Source of the DNA: Peptoniphilus_A sp001811425
GTDB taxonomy: Bacteria > Bacillota > Clostridia > Tissierellales > Peptoniphilaceae
Length of the DNA stretch: 36,281 bases
Assembly (NCBI RefSeq): GCF_001811425.1
Contig: NZ_KV804686.1
Location: forward strand, 1-36,281
Direction of reading: 5' to 3'
Positions 7,349-15,878 of this stretch are shown here, in pieces; positions within the stretch are counted from its first letter, which is position 1, and each line of letters starts with the position of its first letter. Below the pieces are notes generated by a model. That model was not told where the DNA came from. It worked only from the letters and a program-made list of their open reading frames with translations, and did no database searches. A program made the position numbers and the translations under genes.

Positions 7349-8131
7349 TCAATCTATTTTGCTATTTTTTTCAAATATAATTTTTAGCCCTTCAAGAGTT
7401 AAAAATTTGTTGATTATAAAATTATATTTTGAATCACTTGTTAACATCGTGGAGAAACCACCAGTGGAAATAATATTAGTATCTTCTTCCTTCCAATTTA
7501 GTTCCTTTAAAAGTTTATCTACAATTCCATCAATCATTGCAGTGTAACCGTAATAGAGACCAGATTGCATTGCTCCAACTGTGTTAGATTGAATAACTTT
7601 TTCTGGCGCAATAATTTCAATTTTTGGAAGTTTTGAAGTCATCATAAAAAGTGCTTCAGCAGAAATTCCAATACCTGGCATAATTAAACCGCCAAGGTAA
7701 TTTTTTTCCTCGTCAACTATACAAAAAGTCATTGCCGTTCCTATGTCAACTATAATGGATTTTTTGCCATAAATTTCTAGTGCGCCAACAGCATTTACAA
7801 TTCTATCGGCACCAACCTCCTTGGGATTGTCGTACTTTATATTAAGTCCCAAGTCTAGGTCTGCACTTACAATCATTGGGTTCTTATTAAAATATTTTCT
7901 AACCATAGAAGGAAGTGTGTGCATAAGGTTTGGCACAACGGAAGAAATTATAACATTTTCAATATCTTGCGGATCAATATTGGCATGAGTTAGTGTATTT
8001 ATAAAAATAAGACCGTACTCATCTGATGTTCTAGTCTTCACAGTGGAAGTCCTAAAATCATTTACAAGCTCATCCCCCTTATAAACGCCCCAAGTTATGG
8101 AAGTATTTCCTACATCTATTACTAATAACAT
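7349..8131 (-). CDS. coaX: Type III pantothenate kinase
   Basis: It is a 260-residue ASKHA-fold kinase for the first step of coenzyme A synthesis. Seen: the N-terminal phosphate loop DVGNTSITWG (residues 6-15), GADRIVNAVGA (about 108-118), DIGTAMTFCIVD (about 129-140), the GGLIMPGIGIS loop and STGGFS near residue 227. These match CoaX and not CoaA or the staphylococcal type II enzyme. A GAGG site precedes the ATG. It is divergent from bioY and heads a coaX-dusB pair. CoaX enzymes are insensitive to feedback by CoA and need a monovalent cation (family knowledge). Confidence 0.95.
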   Translation of the reverse strand: MLLVIDVGNTSITWGVYKGDELVNDFRTSTVKTRTSDEYGLIFINTLTHANIDPQDIENVIISSVVPNLMHTLPSMVRKYFNKNPMIVSADLDLGLNIKYDNPKEVGADRIVNAVGALEIYGKKSIIVDIGTAMTFCIVDEEKNYLGGLIMPGIGISAEALFMMTSKLPKIEIIAPEKVIQSNTVGAMQSGLYYGYTAMIDGIVDKLLKELNWKEEDTNIISTGGFSTMLTSDSKYNFIINKFLTLEGLKIIFEKNSKID

Positions 8132-8160
8132 TTTTACACCTCATTTAACAAATTGTTTTC

Positions 8161-8189
8161 ATTATATATTTAATAATCTTCACTTTCAA
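8161..8189 (-). promoter_or_regulatory. coaX promoter
   Basis: TTGAAA (8189-8184), a 17-bp spacer and TATAAT (8166-8161) lie about 30 bp upstream of the coaX start codon. Confidence 0.75.
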
Positions 8190-8249
8190 CTAATTATTTA
8201 CCCAATATTTATAATTAATCAATTTATTTTAAATGCGAAAAAATTTTGC

Positions 8250-8288
8250 GTTAACCTTATTGACAAAAGAGTAAACATTGTGTACTAT
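8250..8288 (+). promoter_or_regulatory. bioY promoter with BirA-like operator
   Basis: TTGACA (8260-8265), a 17-bp spacer and TACTAT (8283-8288). Half-sites GTTAAC (8250-8255) and GTAAAC (8271-8276), 15 bp apart, bracket the -35 box. Two such halves 14-16 bp apart are the pattern of BirA biotin operators, so repression by biotin-loaded BirA is inferred. Confidence 0.6.
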
Positions 8289-8306
8289 ATCTTTCGGAGG
8301 TTAATG

Positions 8307-8846
8307 ATGAAAATTAAAACAAAAGACATAACAAAAATTGCACTTTTAGTTGCACTTATAGCAGTGGGAGCTTTTATCTCCATTCCAATTGGACCTGTTC
8401 CCTTTACTTTACAAAACTTTTTTGTATTTATGACTGGACTTTTACTTACACCCTTTTATGCAGGACTTACCGTTTTCATTTATGTCCTACTTGGCTTAAT
8501 AGGCGTGCCAATTTTTGCAGGCTTCACTGGAGGCTTCCAAACCTTTTTAAAACCAAGTTTTGGATTTTTAATTGCCTTTATAATAGGTGCAGCTTTTATT
8601 TCTAAATTTGCTCACGGAGAAAAAAACTTTGGCAAAATTATGATCGTACTTGTTTTAGCAGAAGTTATTTTCTACGCAATAGGTCTTCCTTACATGTATT
8701 ACATCTTAAATAATGTAATGGGAAACCCTATGGACATATCCAAGGTCTTTTCCATTGGCATGATTCCTTTTATCATACCTGATATGGCAAAGGCAGTAGT
8801 GGCAGCAATAATTTCCCCAAGAATTTTAAAAGCTATGAATAACTAG
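8307..8846 (+). CDS. bioY: Biotin transporter BioY (ECF substrate-binding subunit)
   Basis: It is a 179-residue integral membrane protein with about six helices. Seen: the N-terminal signature IPIGPVPFTLQNFFVF, then LGLIGVPIFAGFTGGF and the conserved C-terminal IPDMAKAVVAA. BioY binds biotin with high affinity and works with a shared ECF energising module (EcfT and two ATPases), none of which is here. An in-frame ATG at 8304 sits only 3 nt after GGAGG, so the second ATG (8307, spacing 6) is preferred. It stands alone, divergent from coaX, with its own regulated promoter and a terminator downstream. Confidence 0.95.
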   Translation: MKIKTKDITKIALLVALIAVGAFISIPIGPVPFTLQNFFVFMTGLLLTPFYAGLTVFIYVLLGLIGVPIFAGFTGGFQTFLKPSFGFLIAFIIGAAFISKFAHGEKNFGKIMIVLVLAEVIFYAIGLPYMYYILNNVMGNPMDISKVFSIGMIPFIIPDMAKAVVAAIISPRILKAMNN

Positions 8847-8896
8847 GCTTTTAAAGATCAAAGAGTTTATAATTAATAGAATAATTTATGTTAAAG

Positions 8897-8920
8897 TCTC
8901 GCCAATGTGCGGGATTTTTT
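8897..8920 (+). terminator. bioY terminator
   Basis: TCTCGC (8897-8902) pairs with GCGGGA (8909-8914), with one G-U pair and a 6-nt loop, followed by six T. Confidence 0.8.
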
Positions 8921-8952
8921 CATATCTACTTATAGTTATATGATAAAAATTC

Positions 8953-8976
8953 TGTTATAATATCAAGATAGGAGGT
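8953..8976 (+). promoter_or_regulatory. Extended -10 promoter and ribosome site of the PBP gene
   Basis: TGT then TATAAT (8956-8961) forms an extended -10; no good -35 is seen. AGGAGG follows shortly before the ATG at 8981, so the leader would be very short. Confidence 0.6.
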
Positions 8977-8980
8977 TGTT

Positions 8981-11413
8981 ATGAAAGATTCCAAAAACAA
9001 TAAAGCTCGTGGAATAATAAAATTTTCAAGCCTAATAAAAATACTCATACTAATAGTTGTTGCTGCAATAATCATTTTAGGTTCAATGGTCACTGCTATT
9101 GTACTTGGTATTTTTAAAAAAGCTCCCCTAATAGAACCCACAGAATACAGAGCTCAGCTCTCTGAAACTTCTAGGATCTATACCAATGATGGAAAACTTA
9201 TTGAGACTTTAGTCTCTGATGAGTTTAGTGAATTTGTTCCCTACGAGGATATACCAAAAAATTTATTAAATGCCATTGTGGCAATAGAAGACGAAAGATT
9301 TTTTGAACACAGTGGAGTTGACTATAGAAGAGTCGTTGGTGCTCTTGTCCATGACATAAAGACAAGGTCTTTTGACCAAGGTGCATCAACTATTACTATG
9401 CAGCTTGCCAAGAACTTGTACACATCTTTTTCAAAGAGCGTGGTTAGAAAAATCACAGACATCTACTATTCCTACCAAATAGAAGAAAAACTGTCAAAAG
9501 AGCAGATACTTGAGGCATACTTAAACTCTGCAGGCTTCTCTAAGGGTACAGTGGGCGTCCAAGCCGCTGCAAAAACTTTTTTCAACAAGGATGTATCTGA
9601 ACTTGACCTTGCTGAGTGTGCACTCTTAGCAGGCGTTACAAACTTGCCAGAAAAGTACACTCCCTACAATACTCAAGAGATAAATGAAGATGATGACCTT
9701 GGCAATATTGAAATAGTTTTACTGCCAAAAAATGAAGGATCAGAGCCAAACTCTGACAAAATTATTGAAATTTCAAAAAATTTAAATGAACTTGGACAAA
9801 TAGATAACTTTGAACTTATACAAATAGAAAATAATTTAGTGGTGCCAGTAAAGGCTGTCTTCAACGAAACTTCTCAAGAGAGACAAAAATTAGTTTTAAA
9901 GAAAATGGCTGAGCAAGGTCTTATTACTAATGAAGAATATGAAAATGCCTTAAATGAAAAAATTAACATCGACATAGGCTCTCGTAAAGAAAGTGGAATT
10001 TCATCTTTCTACACAGATGTTGTGCAAAAAAATACTATTAAGATTTTGATGAACTCTGGCTACACAAAGGAAGAAGCCACAAATAAATTATTTAATGGCG
10101 GACTAAAAATTTACACACCAATGGACATTGACATGCAAAGGACCCTAGAACAAGTTGTATCAAATCCTAAATATTATTATGGCACTTTCACAGAAAAAAA
10201 TGGAATAATACAACCACAAGTTGCCTCTGTTATCATCGACCAAAAAACTCACGAAGTTAAGGCCCTTGTTGGCGGTAGAAATGTAAGTGGTGGCAGACTT
10301 TTAAATAGGGCTTTAGTTCCAAGGCAACCTGGATCTTCTATTAAGCCAATTTCAGTTTATCTAACTGCCTTTAACAATGGAGCCACTGCTGGTGATGTCT
10401 ACCTTGACGCAAAGATGCCAGAAAAATTATTTGGTCACTCACCTAAAAATGCTGGCAGCTATTACCAAGGTTGGACTACAATAAGAAATCTTCTTCGTCA
10501 ATCATCAAATGTTGGTGCTTATCAAGTTGCCAGAGATATTTCTGCTGACAAAGAAGCAAAGGCAAATAAAAATTCAACTTATTCAAAGGTCTACAATGAC
10601 GAAGAGTCGATTAATAAGATGATTGACACCTTAAAATCTATTGGAGTCAGCACAATTGTAGAGAAAAAGGACAATCCAACTTGGAATGACATGGACTATG
10701 CTCCTCTTACTCTTGGCGGCATGAGCTATGGCATTAGTCCTTTCGAAATGGCTGGAGCCTTCACAACTCTTGCCAACGAGGGAAAATATGCAAACCCTTA
10801 TGTAATTACAAGGATTGAAACTAACACTGGAGATATTATCTATCAAGTTGACCCTAAGGAAAAAGAGATAACTTCTCCACAAAATGCTTATATTTTGACA
10901 GATATGTTAAAAGATGTCGTTAGACGTGGTACTGGTCGCAACGCTTCCTTTGCAGGACAAGACATAGCTGGTAAAACTGGTACAACTACTGACAAGAAGG
11001 ATGTTTGGTTTGTTGGTTACACTCCTTACTACACTTGCTCTGTTTGGATAGGCAACGACAAGCATCAAAAGCTTGCCTTTGGTTCAACTCAATCTGCCTA
11101 CCTTTGGAAGCAAATTATGAAAGCTGTTCACGAAGACTTGGACAAAAAAGAATTTGAAGAACCAGATGGAATCTTCACTAAATATGTAAATGGAAGGCGT
11201 GAACTACTAGCTGACGGAACTAAGCCACACTATACTAATAAGTTAGGTTGGTATAGAGATTCCGATGATGAAGAAAAGAAGAAGGACAAAAACAAGAATA
11301 ATAACAACAACAATGACAATGGCAATAAAAAGAAGTCCTCAGGTGAAAATGGTGGCAAGAAAAAATCTCATTCAAAAGAATCAATTTTAAATGAAGATAC
11401 AAATGAAAATTAA
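8981..11413 (+). CDS. Class A penicillin-binding protein (bifunctional PBP1a type)
   Basis: It is an 810-residue peptidoglycan glycosyltransferase/transpeptidase. A basic cytoplasmic start is followed by one membrane anchor (about residues 18-44). The GT51 domain shows AIEDERFFEH (101-110), which includes the catalytic glutamate, and GASTITMQLAKNLY (134-147). The transpeptidase domain shows SSIK (nucleophile Ser452), SSN (508-510) and KTG (665-667). An unstructured Asn/Lys-rich tail of about 45 residues ends the protein. A charged insert at about 225-275 (NEDDDLGN onward) separates the two catalytic parts. The enzyme polymerises and crosslinks lipid II products at the outer membrane face. It interrupts the order seen in Bacillus between ftsH and coaX. 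A strong terminator follows. Confidence 0.96.
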   Translation: MKDSKNNKARGIIKFSSLIKILILIVVAAIIILGSMVTAIVLGIFKKAPLIEPTEYRAQLSETSRIYTNDGKLIETLVSDEFSEFVPYEDIPKNLLNAIVAIEDERFFEHSGVDYRRVVGALVHDIKTRSFDQGASTITMQLAKNLYTSFSKSVVRKITDIYYSYQIEEKLSKEQILEAYLNSAGFSKGTVGVQAAAKTFFNKDVSELDLAECALLAGVTNLPEKYTPYNTQEINEDDDLGNIEIVLLPKNEGSEPNSDKIIEISKNLNELGQIDNFELIQIENNLVVPVKAVFNETSQERQKLVLKKMAEQGLITNEEYENALNEKINIDIGSRKESGISSFYTDVVQKNTIKILMNSGYTKEEATNKLFNGGLKIYTPMDIDMQRTLEQVVSNPKYYYGTFTEKNGIIQPQVASVIIDQKTHEVKALVGGRNVSGGRLLNRALVPRQPGSSIKPISVYLTAFNNGATAGDVYLDAKMPEKLFGHSPKNAGSYYQGWTTIRNLLRQSSNVGAYQVARDISADKEAKANKNSTYSKVYNDEESINKMIDTLKSIGVSTIVEKKDNPTWNDMDYAPLTLGGMSYGISPFEMAGAFTTLANEGKYANPYVITRIETNTGDIIYQVDPKEKEITSPQNAYILTDMLKDVVRRGTGRNASFAGQDIAGKTGTTTDKKDVWFVGYTPYYTCSVWIGNDKHQKLAFGSTQSAYLWKQIMKAVHEDLDKKEFEEPDGIFTKYVNGRRELLADGTKPHYTNKLGWYRDSDDEEKKKDKNKNNNNNNDNGNKKKSSGENGGKKKSHSKESILNEDTNEN

Positions 11414-11421
11414 GCTTAAGA

Positions 11422-11446
11422 AACTGGAGTAAAGCTCCAGTTTTTT
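11422..11446 (+). terminator. PBP terminator
   Basis: AACTGGAG (11422-11429) pairs perfectly with CTCCAGTT (11435-11442) around a 5-nt loop, followed by further T. Confidence 0.92.
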
Positions 11447-11493
11447 ATTGCCCTTTATTAATTTATTTAGGATTTCCTAGGTGACTTACATGA

Positions 11494-11525
11494 AAAACTG
11501 CTAAAGAAAAATCTCTAGCAGTTTT
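11494..11525. terminator. Second inverted repeat between the PBP gene and ftsH
   Basis: AAAACTGCTA (11494-11503) and TAGCAGTTTT (11516-11525) form a perfect 10-bp stem with a 12-nt loop. The A/T flanks would allow termination on either strand. Confidence 0.65.
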
Positions 11526-11572
11526 AATAAAATTTTTAAATTGTCTTAGCTTAAGATTTTTATCCAAAGAAA

Positions 11573-11590
11573 AAAGCCCCTAGGGGCTTT
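11573..11590 (-). terminator. ftsH operon terminator
   Basis: AAAGCCCC and GGGGCTTT form a perfect stem around TA, with the minus-strand continuation T-rich. It lies just behind the ftsH stop. Confidence 0.88.
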
Positions 11591-11598
11591 TAATGAAT

Positions 11599-13578
11599 TT
11601 ATTCAGAATCCTTCTCTTCTTCTTTGTCTTCTCTGTCTTCACTGACTTCTTTATCTTTCTTTTCACTTTCCTTTTTGCTAATTATTTGTCGAGCTTCTTC
11701 AGAAAGATCAGTGACCTTTATGGAGTCGTCAATGTCTATAGACTCTTCTTCCAATTTTTCTCCATTAAATATCCTTTCAAAGTCCTTGGCATAAATAGTT
11801 TCCTTTTCCAAAAGTGCATCAGAAAGTGCCAAAAGCTTATCTAGGTTGTCGCTTAAAAGTTCCTTACACTTTGAGTAGCCTTCATTTATAATTCTAGCAA
11901 CTTCTTCGTCGATTTCTGCAGCAGTTCTTTCAGAATAATCCTTTGACCTGCCAAGGTCACGACCGATAAAGACTTCATTTTCAGATGAATCATAATTTAT
12001 GGTGCCAAGTCTGTCGCTCATTCCATATTGAGTAACCATGGCACGAGCAATTTTTGTAGCCCTCTCAATGTCATTTGATGCTCCAGTAGATATGTCATCA
12101 AGGACAAGGGACTCTGCAACTCTTCCTCCAAGTAAAGATACAATTGAAGCTTCCATTTTTTTCTTTGTCATAAAGGAAACATCATCTTCAGGTAGATAGG
12201 CAGTGAAGCCGCCAGCCATTCCCCTTGGAATAATTGTAATCATGTGTACTGGATCTTCCTCTGGCAGAAGCCTTGACACAATTGCGTGTCCTGACTCGTG
12301 AACTGCAGTTAGCTTTCTTTCCTTTTCTGAAACTACACGAGATTTTTTTGCAGGACCTGCTTGCACCTTAATTGATGCTTCGTCAACATCTTCCATGGAA
12401 ATTTCGCTGTCATTTCTCCTTGCAGCAAGTAGGGCAGATTCATTCATCAAGTTTTCAAGATCTGCTGGAGTAAAGCCAGGAGTTCTCTTGGCAATGACTT
12501 CAAGGTCAACATCTCTTGCAAGTTTTTTGCCCCTTGAGTGAATTTCAAGTATTGCCTTTCTGGCACGGACATCAGGCTTTCCTACATAGACAGTTCTGTC
12601 AAATCTTCCTGGTCTTAAAATGGCAGGGTCTAGTATGTCTGCCCTATTTGTTGCAGCCATTACTATTACACCTTCGTTAGTGCCAAAGCCGTCCATTTCA
12701 ACTAAAAGTTGGTTAAGAGTTTGCTCTCTTTCGTCATGTCCGCCGCCGAGGCCTGCCCCTCTTCTTCTTCCAACAGCATCAATTTCATCTATAAAAATTA
12801 TACATGGTGCATTTTTCTTTGCGTTTTCAAATAAATCTCTAACTCTTGATGCACCAACACCCACAAACATTTCTACAAAGTCAGATCCACTCATGATGAA
12901 GAAGGGAACGCCTGCTTCGCCTGCAACTGCCTTAGAAAGATAAGTCTTACCAGTTCCTGGAGGACCTACTAAAAGAACTCCCTTTGGTATTCTTGCCCCC
13001 ATGTTTATAAATTTCTTAGGATTTTTTAAGAAATCAACAATTTCTGCAAGTTCTTCCTTCTCTTCTTCAAGACCTGCAACATCCTTAAACTTTACAAGAT
13101 TTTTTGAATCTTCCTTATTTATGAGTTTAGCCTTGCTCTTGCCAAAGGAATTCATCTTTCCTCCGCCACCGCCAGCTTGTTGCATCATCTTGTACCAGAA
13201 GAAAATTAATACTCCCAACATCAATAGAGTTGGAATCCATTCAACAAGAAAAGAAGTTTGCTTAGTTGGTGTGGAAATTACATTTATCTCGCCAGCATCA
13301 GATTTTTCCTTTAAATAATCCTTATAAAAAGTATCTGATGCCTCCTTTGGTATTACAGTCCTAAAGGATTCATCGCTTTTTAATTTAACGCTGGCAATGG
13401 AGTCAACTCCATTTTGTAGTGTCACACTCTTTACATTTCCCTTATCTAGTTCTGTGACAAATTCAGTAAAACTTTTTTCATCCACTGTATTTACTGGTGG
13501 GCTGAAAAATTTTATTGTGAGCACTAATACTAAAATTAGTACAATATAAAAACCTGCTCCTCCAAATTTTCTATTCAA
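11599..13578 (-). CDS. ftsH: ATP-dependent zinc metalloprotease FtsH
   Basis: It is a 659-residue membrane AAA+ protease for quality control and regulated proteolysis. Seen: a membrane helix at about 9-26, an extracytoplasmic domain (30-110) and a second helix (about 113-130). A glycine-rich linker follows. The AAA module has Walker A GPPGTGKT (205-212), Walker B IIFIDEID (260-267) and the pore loop MFVGVGAS. The M41 peptidase has the zinc motif HESGH (427-431). The C-terminal 50 or so residues are highly acidic and lysine-rich, probably disordered. It is last in the operon with hpt and tilS, 15 bp behind hpt, the same order as in Bacillus. Six such subunits form the active ring. Confidence 0.98.
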   Translation of the reverse strand: MNRKFGGAGFYIVLILVLVLTIKFFSPPVNTVDEKSFTEFVTELDKGNVKSVTLQNGVDSIASVKLKSDESFRTVIPKEASDTFYKDYLKEKSDAGEINVISTPTKQTSFLVEWIPTLLMLGVLIFFWYKMMQQAGGGGGKMNSFGKSKAKLINKEDSKNLVKFKDVAGLEEEKEELAEIVDFLKNPKKFINMGARIPKGVLLVGPPGTGKTYLSKAVAGEAGVPFFIMSGSDFVEMFVGVGASRVRDLFENAKKNAPCIIFIDEIDAVGRRRGAGLGGGHDEREQTLNQLLVEMDGFGTNEGVIVMAATNRADILDPAILRPGRFDRTVYVGKPDVRARKAILEIHSRGKKLARDVDLEVIAKRTPGFTPADLENLMNESALLAARRNDSEISMEDVDEASIKVQAGPAKKSRVVSEKERKLTAVHESGHAIVSRLLPEEDPVHMITIIPRGMAGGFTAYLPEDDVSFMTKKKMEASIVSLLGGRVAESLVLDDISTGASNDIERATKIARAMVTQYGMSDRLGTINYDSSENEVFIGRDLGRSKDYSERTAAEIDEEVARIINEGYSKCKELLSDNLDKLLALSDALLEKETIYAKDFERIFNGEKLEEESIDIDDSIKVTDLSEEARQIISKKESEKKDKEVSEDREDKEEEKDSE

Positions 13579-13593
13579 CTATATCACCCCTCC

Positions 13594-14127
13594 TTATTTT
13601 GAATATACAGACTCATCTAGTATTCCAATATAAGGAAGAGCCCTGTATTTTTCGTCATAATCCATTCCATATCCTATTACAAAATAATCTTCAATTTCAT
13701 ATCCATTGTATTTAACAGGCAAGTCAATTTTTCTTCTACTTGGCTTTGAAAGCATAGTTACAATTTCAATGGAATTTGCACCTCTTGACTTTAACACCTT
13801 TGTTAGATAAGAAAGTGTGATGCCAGTGTCAATAATGTCTTCCACAATTAAAATATCCTTGCCAACAATTGAAGTAGATATGTCCTTTAAAATTCTAACT
13901 TCACCCATGGATCTTGTGCCTTGATAGCTGGACACATCCATAAAATCATATTCAAGGTCTAGGTCTATTTTTCTCATAATATCTGCCATAAAAGGAACAG
14001 CGCCCTTTAGTATGCCAAGCAAAAATAAATCCTTGTCCCTATAATCTTCAGTTATTTTTTCTCCAAGTTCCTTAACCTTATTTTGAATTTCTTCTTCAGT
14101 AATAAGAACTTCTTTAATATCTGACAT
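13594..14127 (-). CDS. hpt: Hypoxanthine-guanine phosphoribosyltransferase
   Basis: It is a 177-residue type I phosphoribosyltransferase that turns hypoxanthine or guanine plus PRPP into IMP or GMP. Seen: LGILKGAVPF (the PPi-binding loop region), the PRPP motif VEDIIDTGITLS, a Lys-Pro-Ser-Arg-Arg flexible stretch and the C-terminal base-binding FVIGYGMDYDEKYR. The start overlaps the end of tilS by 14 bp, so translation is likely coupled. It belongs functionally with the NCS2 purine permease at 29458-30783. In Bacillus, HprT and TilS also form a regulatory complex acting on ftsH expression, and the neighbourhood is preserved here. Confidence 0.97.
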   Translation of the reverse strand: MSDIKEVLITEEEIQNKVKELGEKITEDYRDKDLFLLGILKGAVPFMADIMRKIDLDLEYDFMDVSSYQGTRSMGEVRILKDISTSIVGKDILIVEDIIDTGITLSYLTKVLKSRGANSIEIVTMLSKPSRRKIDLPVKYNGYEIEDYFVIGYGMDYDEKYRALPYIGILDESVYSK

Positions 14128-15448
14128 TTTTAACCTCCAAAACGAGTTTATTTAAAGTATTTTCATCTATCTTGACATCTTCAGAAATATCCATGCCAAG
14201 AACGTAGATAATCTTTTCATCATCGCAAATAAGACCTATTTCATCCCTCTTTAACCTGTCAACTTTTCTGTCTATAAAATAGTCCTTTAACTTTTTATTA
14301 TTTTTCATGCCCAGAGGCTTAAACCTGTCGCCCCTTTGTCTACTTCTAATAAAAAGGCTTCCTTTAATTTTATCACAGTCTATAGTTTTTATAAAGAAGT
14401 CTCCCTGAGAAATTGCCCCATCTTTTGAAATAAAAATTTGGCCAAAGTCTGTGTAATTATTACCCAATTTTAAGCTTGCTTCTCTCTTAACTGATTCACT
14501 TTTTTCCTCTTCAACAAAAACTTTGTCGTAGGATTTTCTGGCAGAGATCTTGCTGCCAAGGTTGATGACTCTTCCGCTTTCACCCAAGATCAAGTCGTAA
14601 ATACCTAAAATATTGTCCCTACTTAAAATATTTTCACTGTAAAAGTTTTTTGCCAAGTAGGATTTAATAATTTCGCAAGCTAGGAATTTGTTAAGCTCTT
14701 TCATTTCATCTACAAGAAAATAATTATCCTTGATGCACTTACTAAAATTTTCTTCTACAAGTTCTTCTATAAAATCAGAGGCGTCAGAAGCATTTTCTGA
14801 AAGCCTAAGAAGGGCGTCAATAATATTTGGATTGAGTTCACTTAATTTTGGTATGAGGCTAAGCCTAATTTTATTTCTCGTGTAAATTTCTTCAAAGTTT
14901 GTCTCGTCCTCAACATAGGGCAAATTATTTTTATGTAAATAGTCCTCTATGTCACTTCTTTTTATGTCAATGAGAGGCCTGTATATGTCCTCATTGACCT
15001 CACTTATTCCAACTAGACCCCTAATACCTGTTCCCCTAATAATGTTAAATAGAAGAGTTTCTGCACGGTCATTGGCATTGTGGGCAGTTAAAATTTTTCT
15101 CCCAAAAGAATTTTCCCTAAAAAATTCATACCTTAAAATTCTTCCGGCTTCTTCTCTTGAAAGCTTATTAAGTCTTGCATATTCATCCATGTTCACAGTC
15201 TTTGTAAGACATTTTACCCCATAGTCTCTGCAAATATTTTTTACAAAGTCCTCATCTCTCTTGGCAGTCTCGCGAATGCCATGGTTTAAATGACAGACTA
15301 TTATGTCTAAATCAAAGTCATCTCTTAAATCCATAAAATTGTAAAAAAGATACATGGAATCGGCTCCACCAGAAACTGCAAGACAGAGCTTGTCCCCTTT
15401 TTTTATAATATTTAATTTTTTTAAATTTTCAAAAAATAACTTGTCCAT
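14114..15448 (-). CDS. tilS: tRNA(Ile)-lysidine synthetase
   Basis: It is a 444-residue N-type ATP-pyrophosphatase that converts the wobble C34 of tRNA-Ile(CAU) to lysidine, needed to read AUA. Seen: the PP-loop SGGADSM (about 25-31), CHLNHGIRE, TAHNANDRAETLLFNIIRGTGIRGL and YRPLIDIKRSDIEDYL, then a helical domain and the C-terminal domain with RSRQRGDRFKPLG and MKNNKKLKDYFID. The ATG at 15448 has no recognisable Shine-Dalgarno. A terminator-like hairpin ends only 7 nt before it. No other in-frame start upstream of the PP-loop has a better site. AUA codons are common in this AT-rich window, so the enzyme should be essential. Confidence 0.96.
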   Translation of the reverse strand: MDKLFFENLKKLNIIKKGDKLCLAVSGGADSMYLFYNFMDLRDDFDLDIIVCHLNHGIRETAKRDEDFVKNICRDYGVKCLTKTVNMDEYARLNKLSREEAGRILRYEFFRENSFGRKILTAHNANDRAETLLFNIIRGTGIRGLVGISEVNEDIYRPLIDIKRSDIEDYLHKNNLPYVEDETNFEEIYTRNKIRLSLIPKLSELNPNIIDALLRLSENASDASDFIEELVEENFSKCIKDNYFLVDEMKELNKFLACEIIKSYLAKNFYSENILSRDNILGIYDLILGESGRVINLGSKISARKSYDKVFVEEEKSESVKREASLKLGNNYTDFGQIFISKDGAISQGDFFIKTIDCDKIKGSLFIRSRQRGDRFKPLGMKNNKKLKDYFIDRKVDRLKRDEIGLICDDEKIIYVLGMDISEDVKIDENTLNKLVLEVKNVRY

Positions 15449-15490
15449 AATAAAAAAGTGGTAGAACTATCAAAAGATAGTCAACCACTT
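15449..15490 (-). terminator. Two-tier hairpin with T run directly before the tilS start
   Basis: On the minus strand AAGTGGT (15490-15484) pairs with ACCACTT (15462-15456). Inside, ACTATC (15481-15476 region) pairs with GATAGT around a TTTT loop. TTTTATT then runs straight into the tilS ATG. It looks like an intrinsic terminator inside an operon, so partial termination or attenuation is inferred. Confidence 0.7.
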
Positions 15491-15491
15491 G

Positions 15492-15869
15492 CTAATTTCT
15501 AGAATTCCTCTTCTTTGTCTTTTGATTATATCTAGCTCTCGCTTCATCAAGTTTAGTATTGCTTTCCTTTAAGAATTTGCTCAAAATATCTTCAAATCTT
15601 TCATCAACTTTTTCATCCTTAGGCTCTTCCTTTTTTTCAAGGGCATCCTTAATTGATAGGGCAATTTTTCCCTTTTCGTCAATGCTAAGAACCTTGACCT
15701 TGACTTCGTCGCCCTCTTTGATGTGATCCTCAATATTTTTAACAAAAGTATCTGCAATCTCTGAAATATGTACTAAACCACTTTTGCCTTCCTTTAAATC
15801 AACAAAGGCTCCAAATTTAGTTACCTTGCTAACTACACCTTCAACAATATCGCCTGGCGATAAATCCAT
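15492..15869 (-). CDS. S1-domain RNA-binding protein (YabR-like)
   Basis: It is a 125-residue protein. Residues 1-72 form one S1 fold with the typical GDIVEGVVSKVTKFGAFVDL, GLVHISEIAD and GDEVKVKVLSID signatures. Residues 75-125 are charged and helical, with a basic end. In Bacillus yabR occupies the same place between divIC and the tilS region. Single-S1 proteins of this type bind RNA or ribosomes, but the precise target here is unknown. It is 9 bp downstream of the divIC-like gene with a good AGGAGG site, and is followed at once by the tilS leader hairpin. Confidence 0.88.
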   Translation of the reverse strand: MDLSPGDIVEGVVSKVTKFGAFVDLKEGKSGLVHISEIADTFVKNIEDHIKEGDEVKVKVLSIDEKGKIALSIKDALEKKEEPKDEKVDERFEDILSKFLKESNTKLDEARARYNQKTKKRNSRN

Positions 15870-15878
15870 AACTTCCTC

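Noticed and set aside
8097..8306. Longer BioY with an N-terminal extension
   Set aside because: The open frame upstream overlaps the promoter and divergent coaX start, and GGAGG at 8296-8300 fixes the start at 8307 (or 8304).
11494..11525. Insertion-sequence end or small RNA between the PBP gene and ftsH
   Set aside because: There is no transposase and no flanking target duplication; a simple 10-bp stem with A/T flanks is adequately explained as a terminator.
12620..12943. Open frame on the plus strand opposite ftsH
   Set aside because: It is an antisense shadow of the FtsH coding sequence with no ribosome site and no recognisable domain. The same applies to the other open frames opposite lysS, greA, metK, the PBP and the P-type ATPase.
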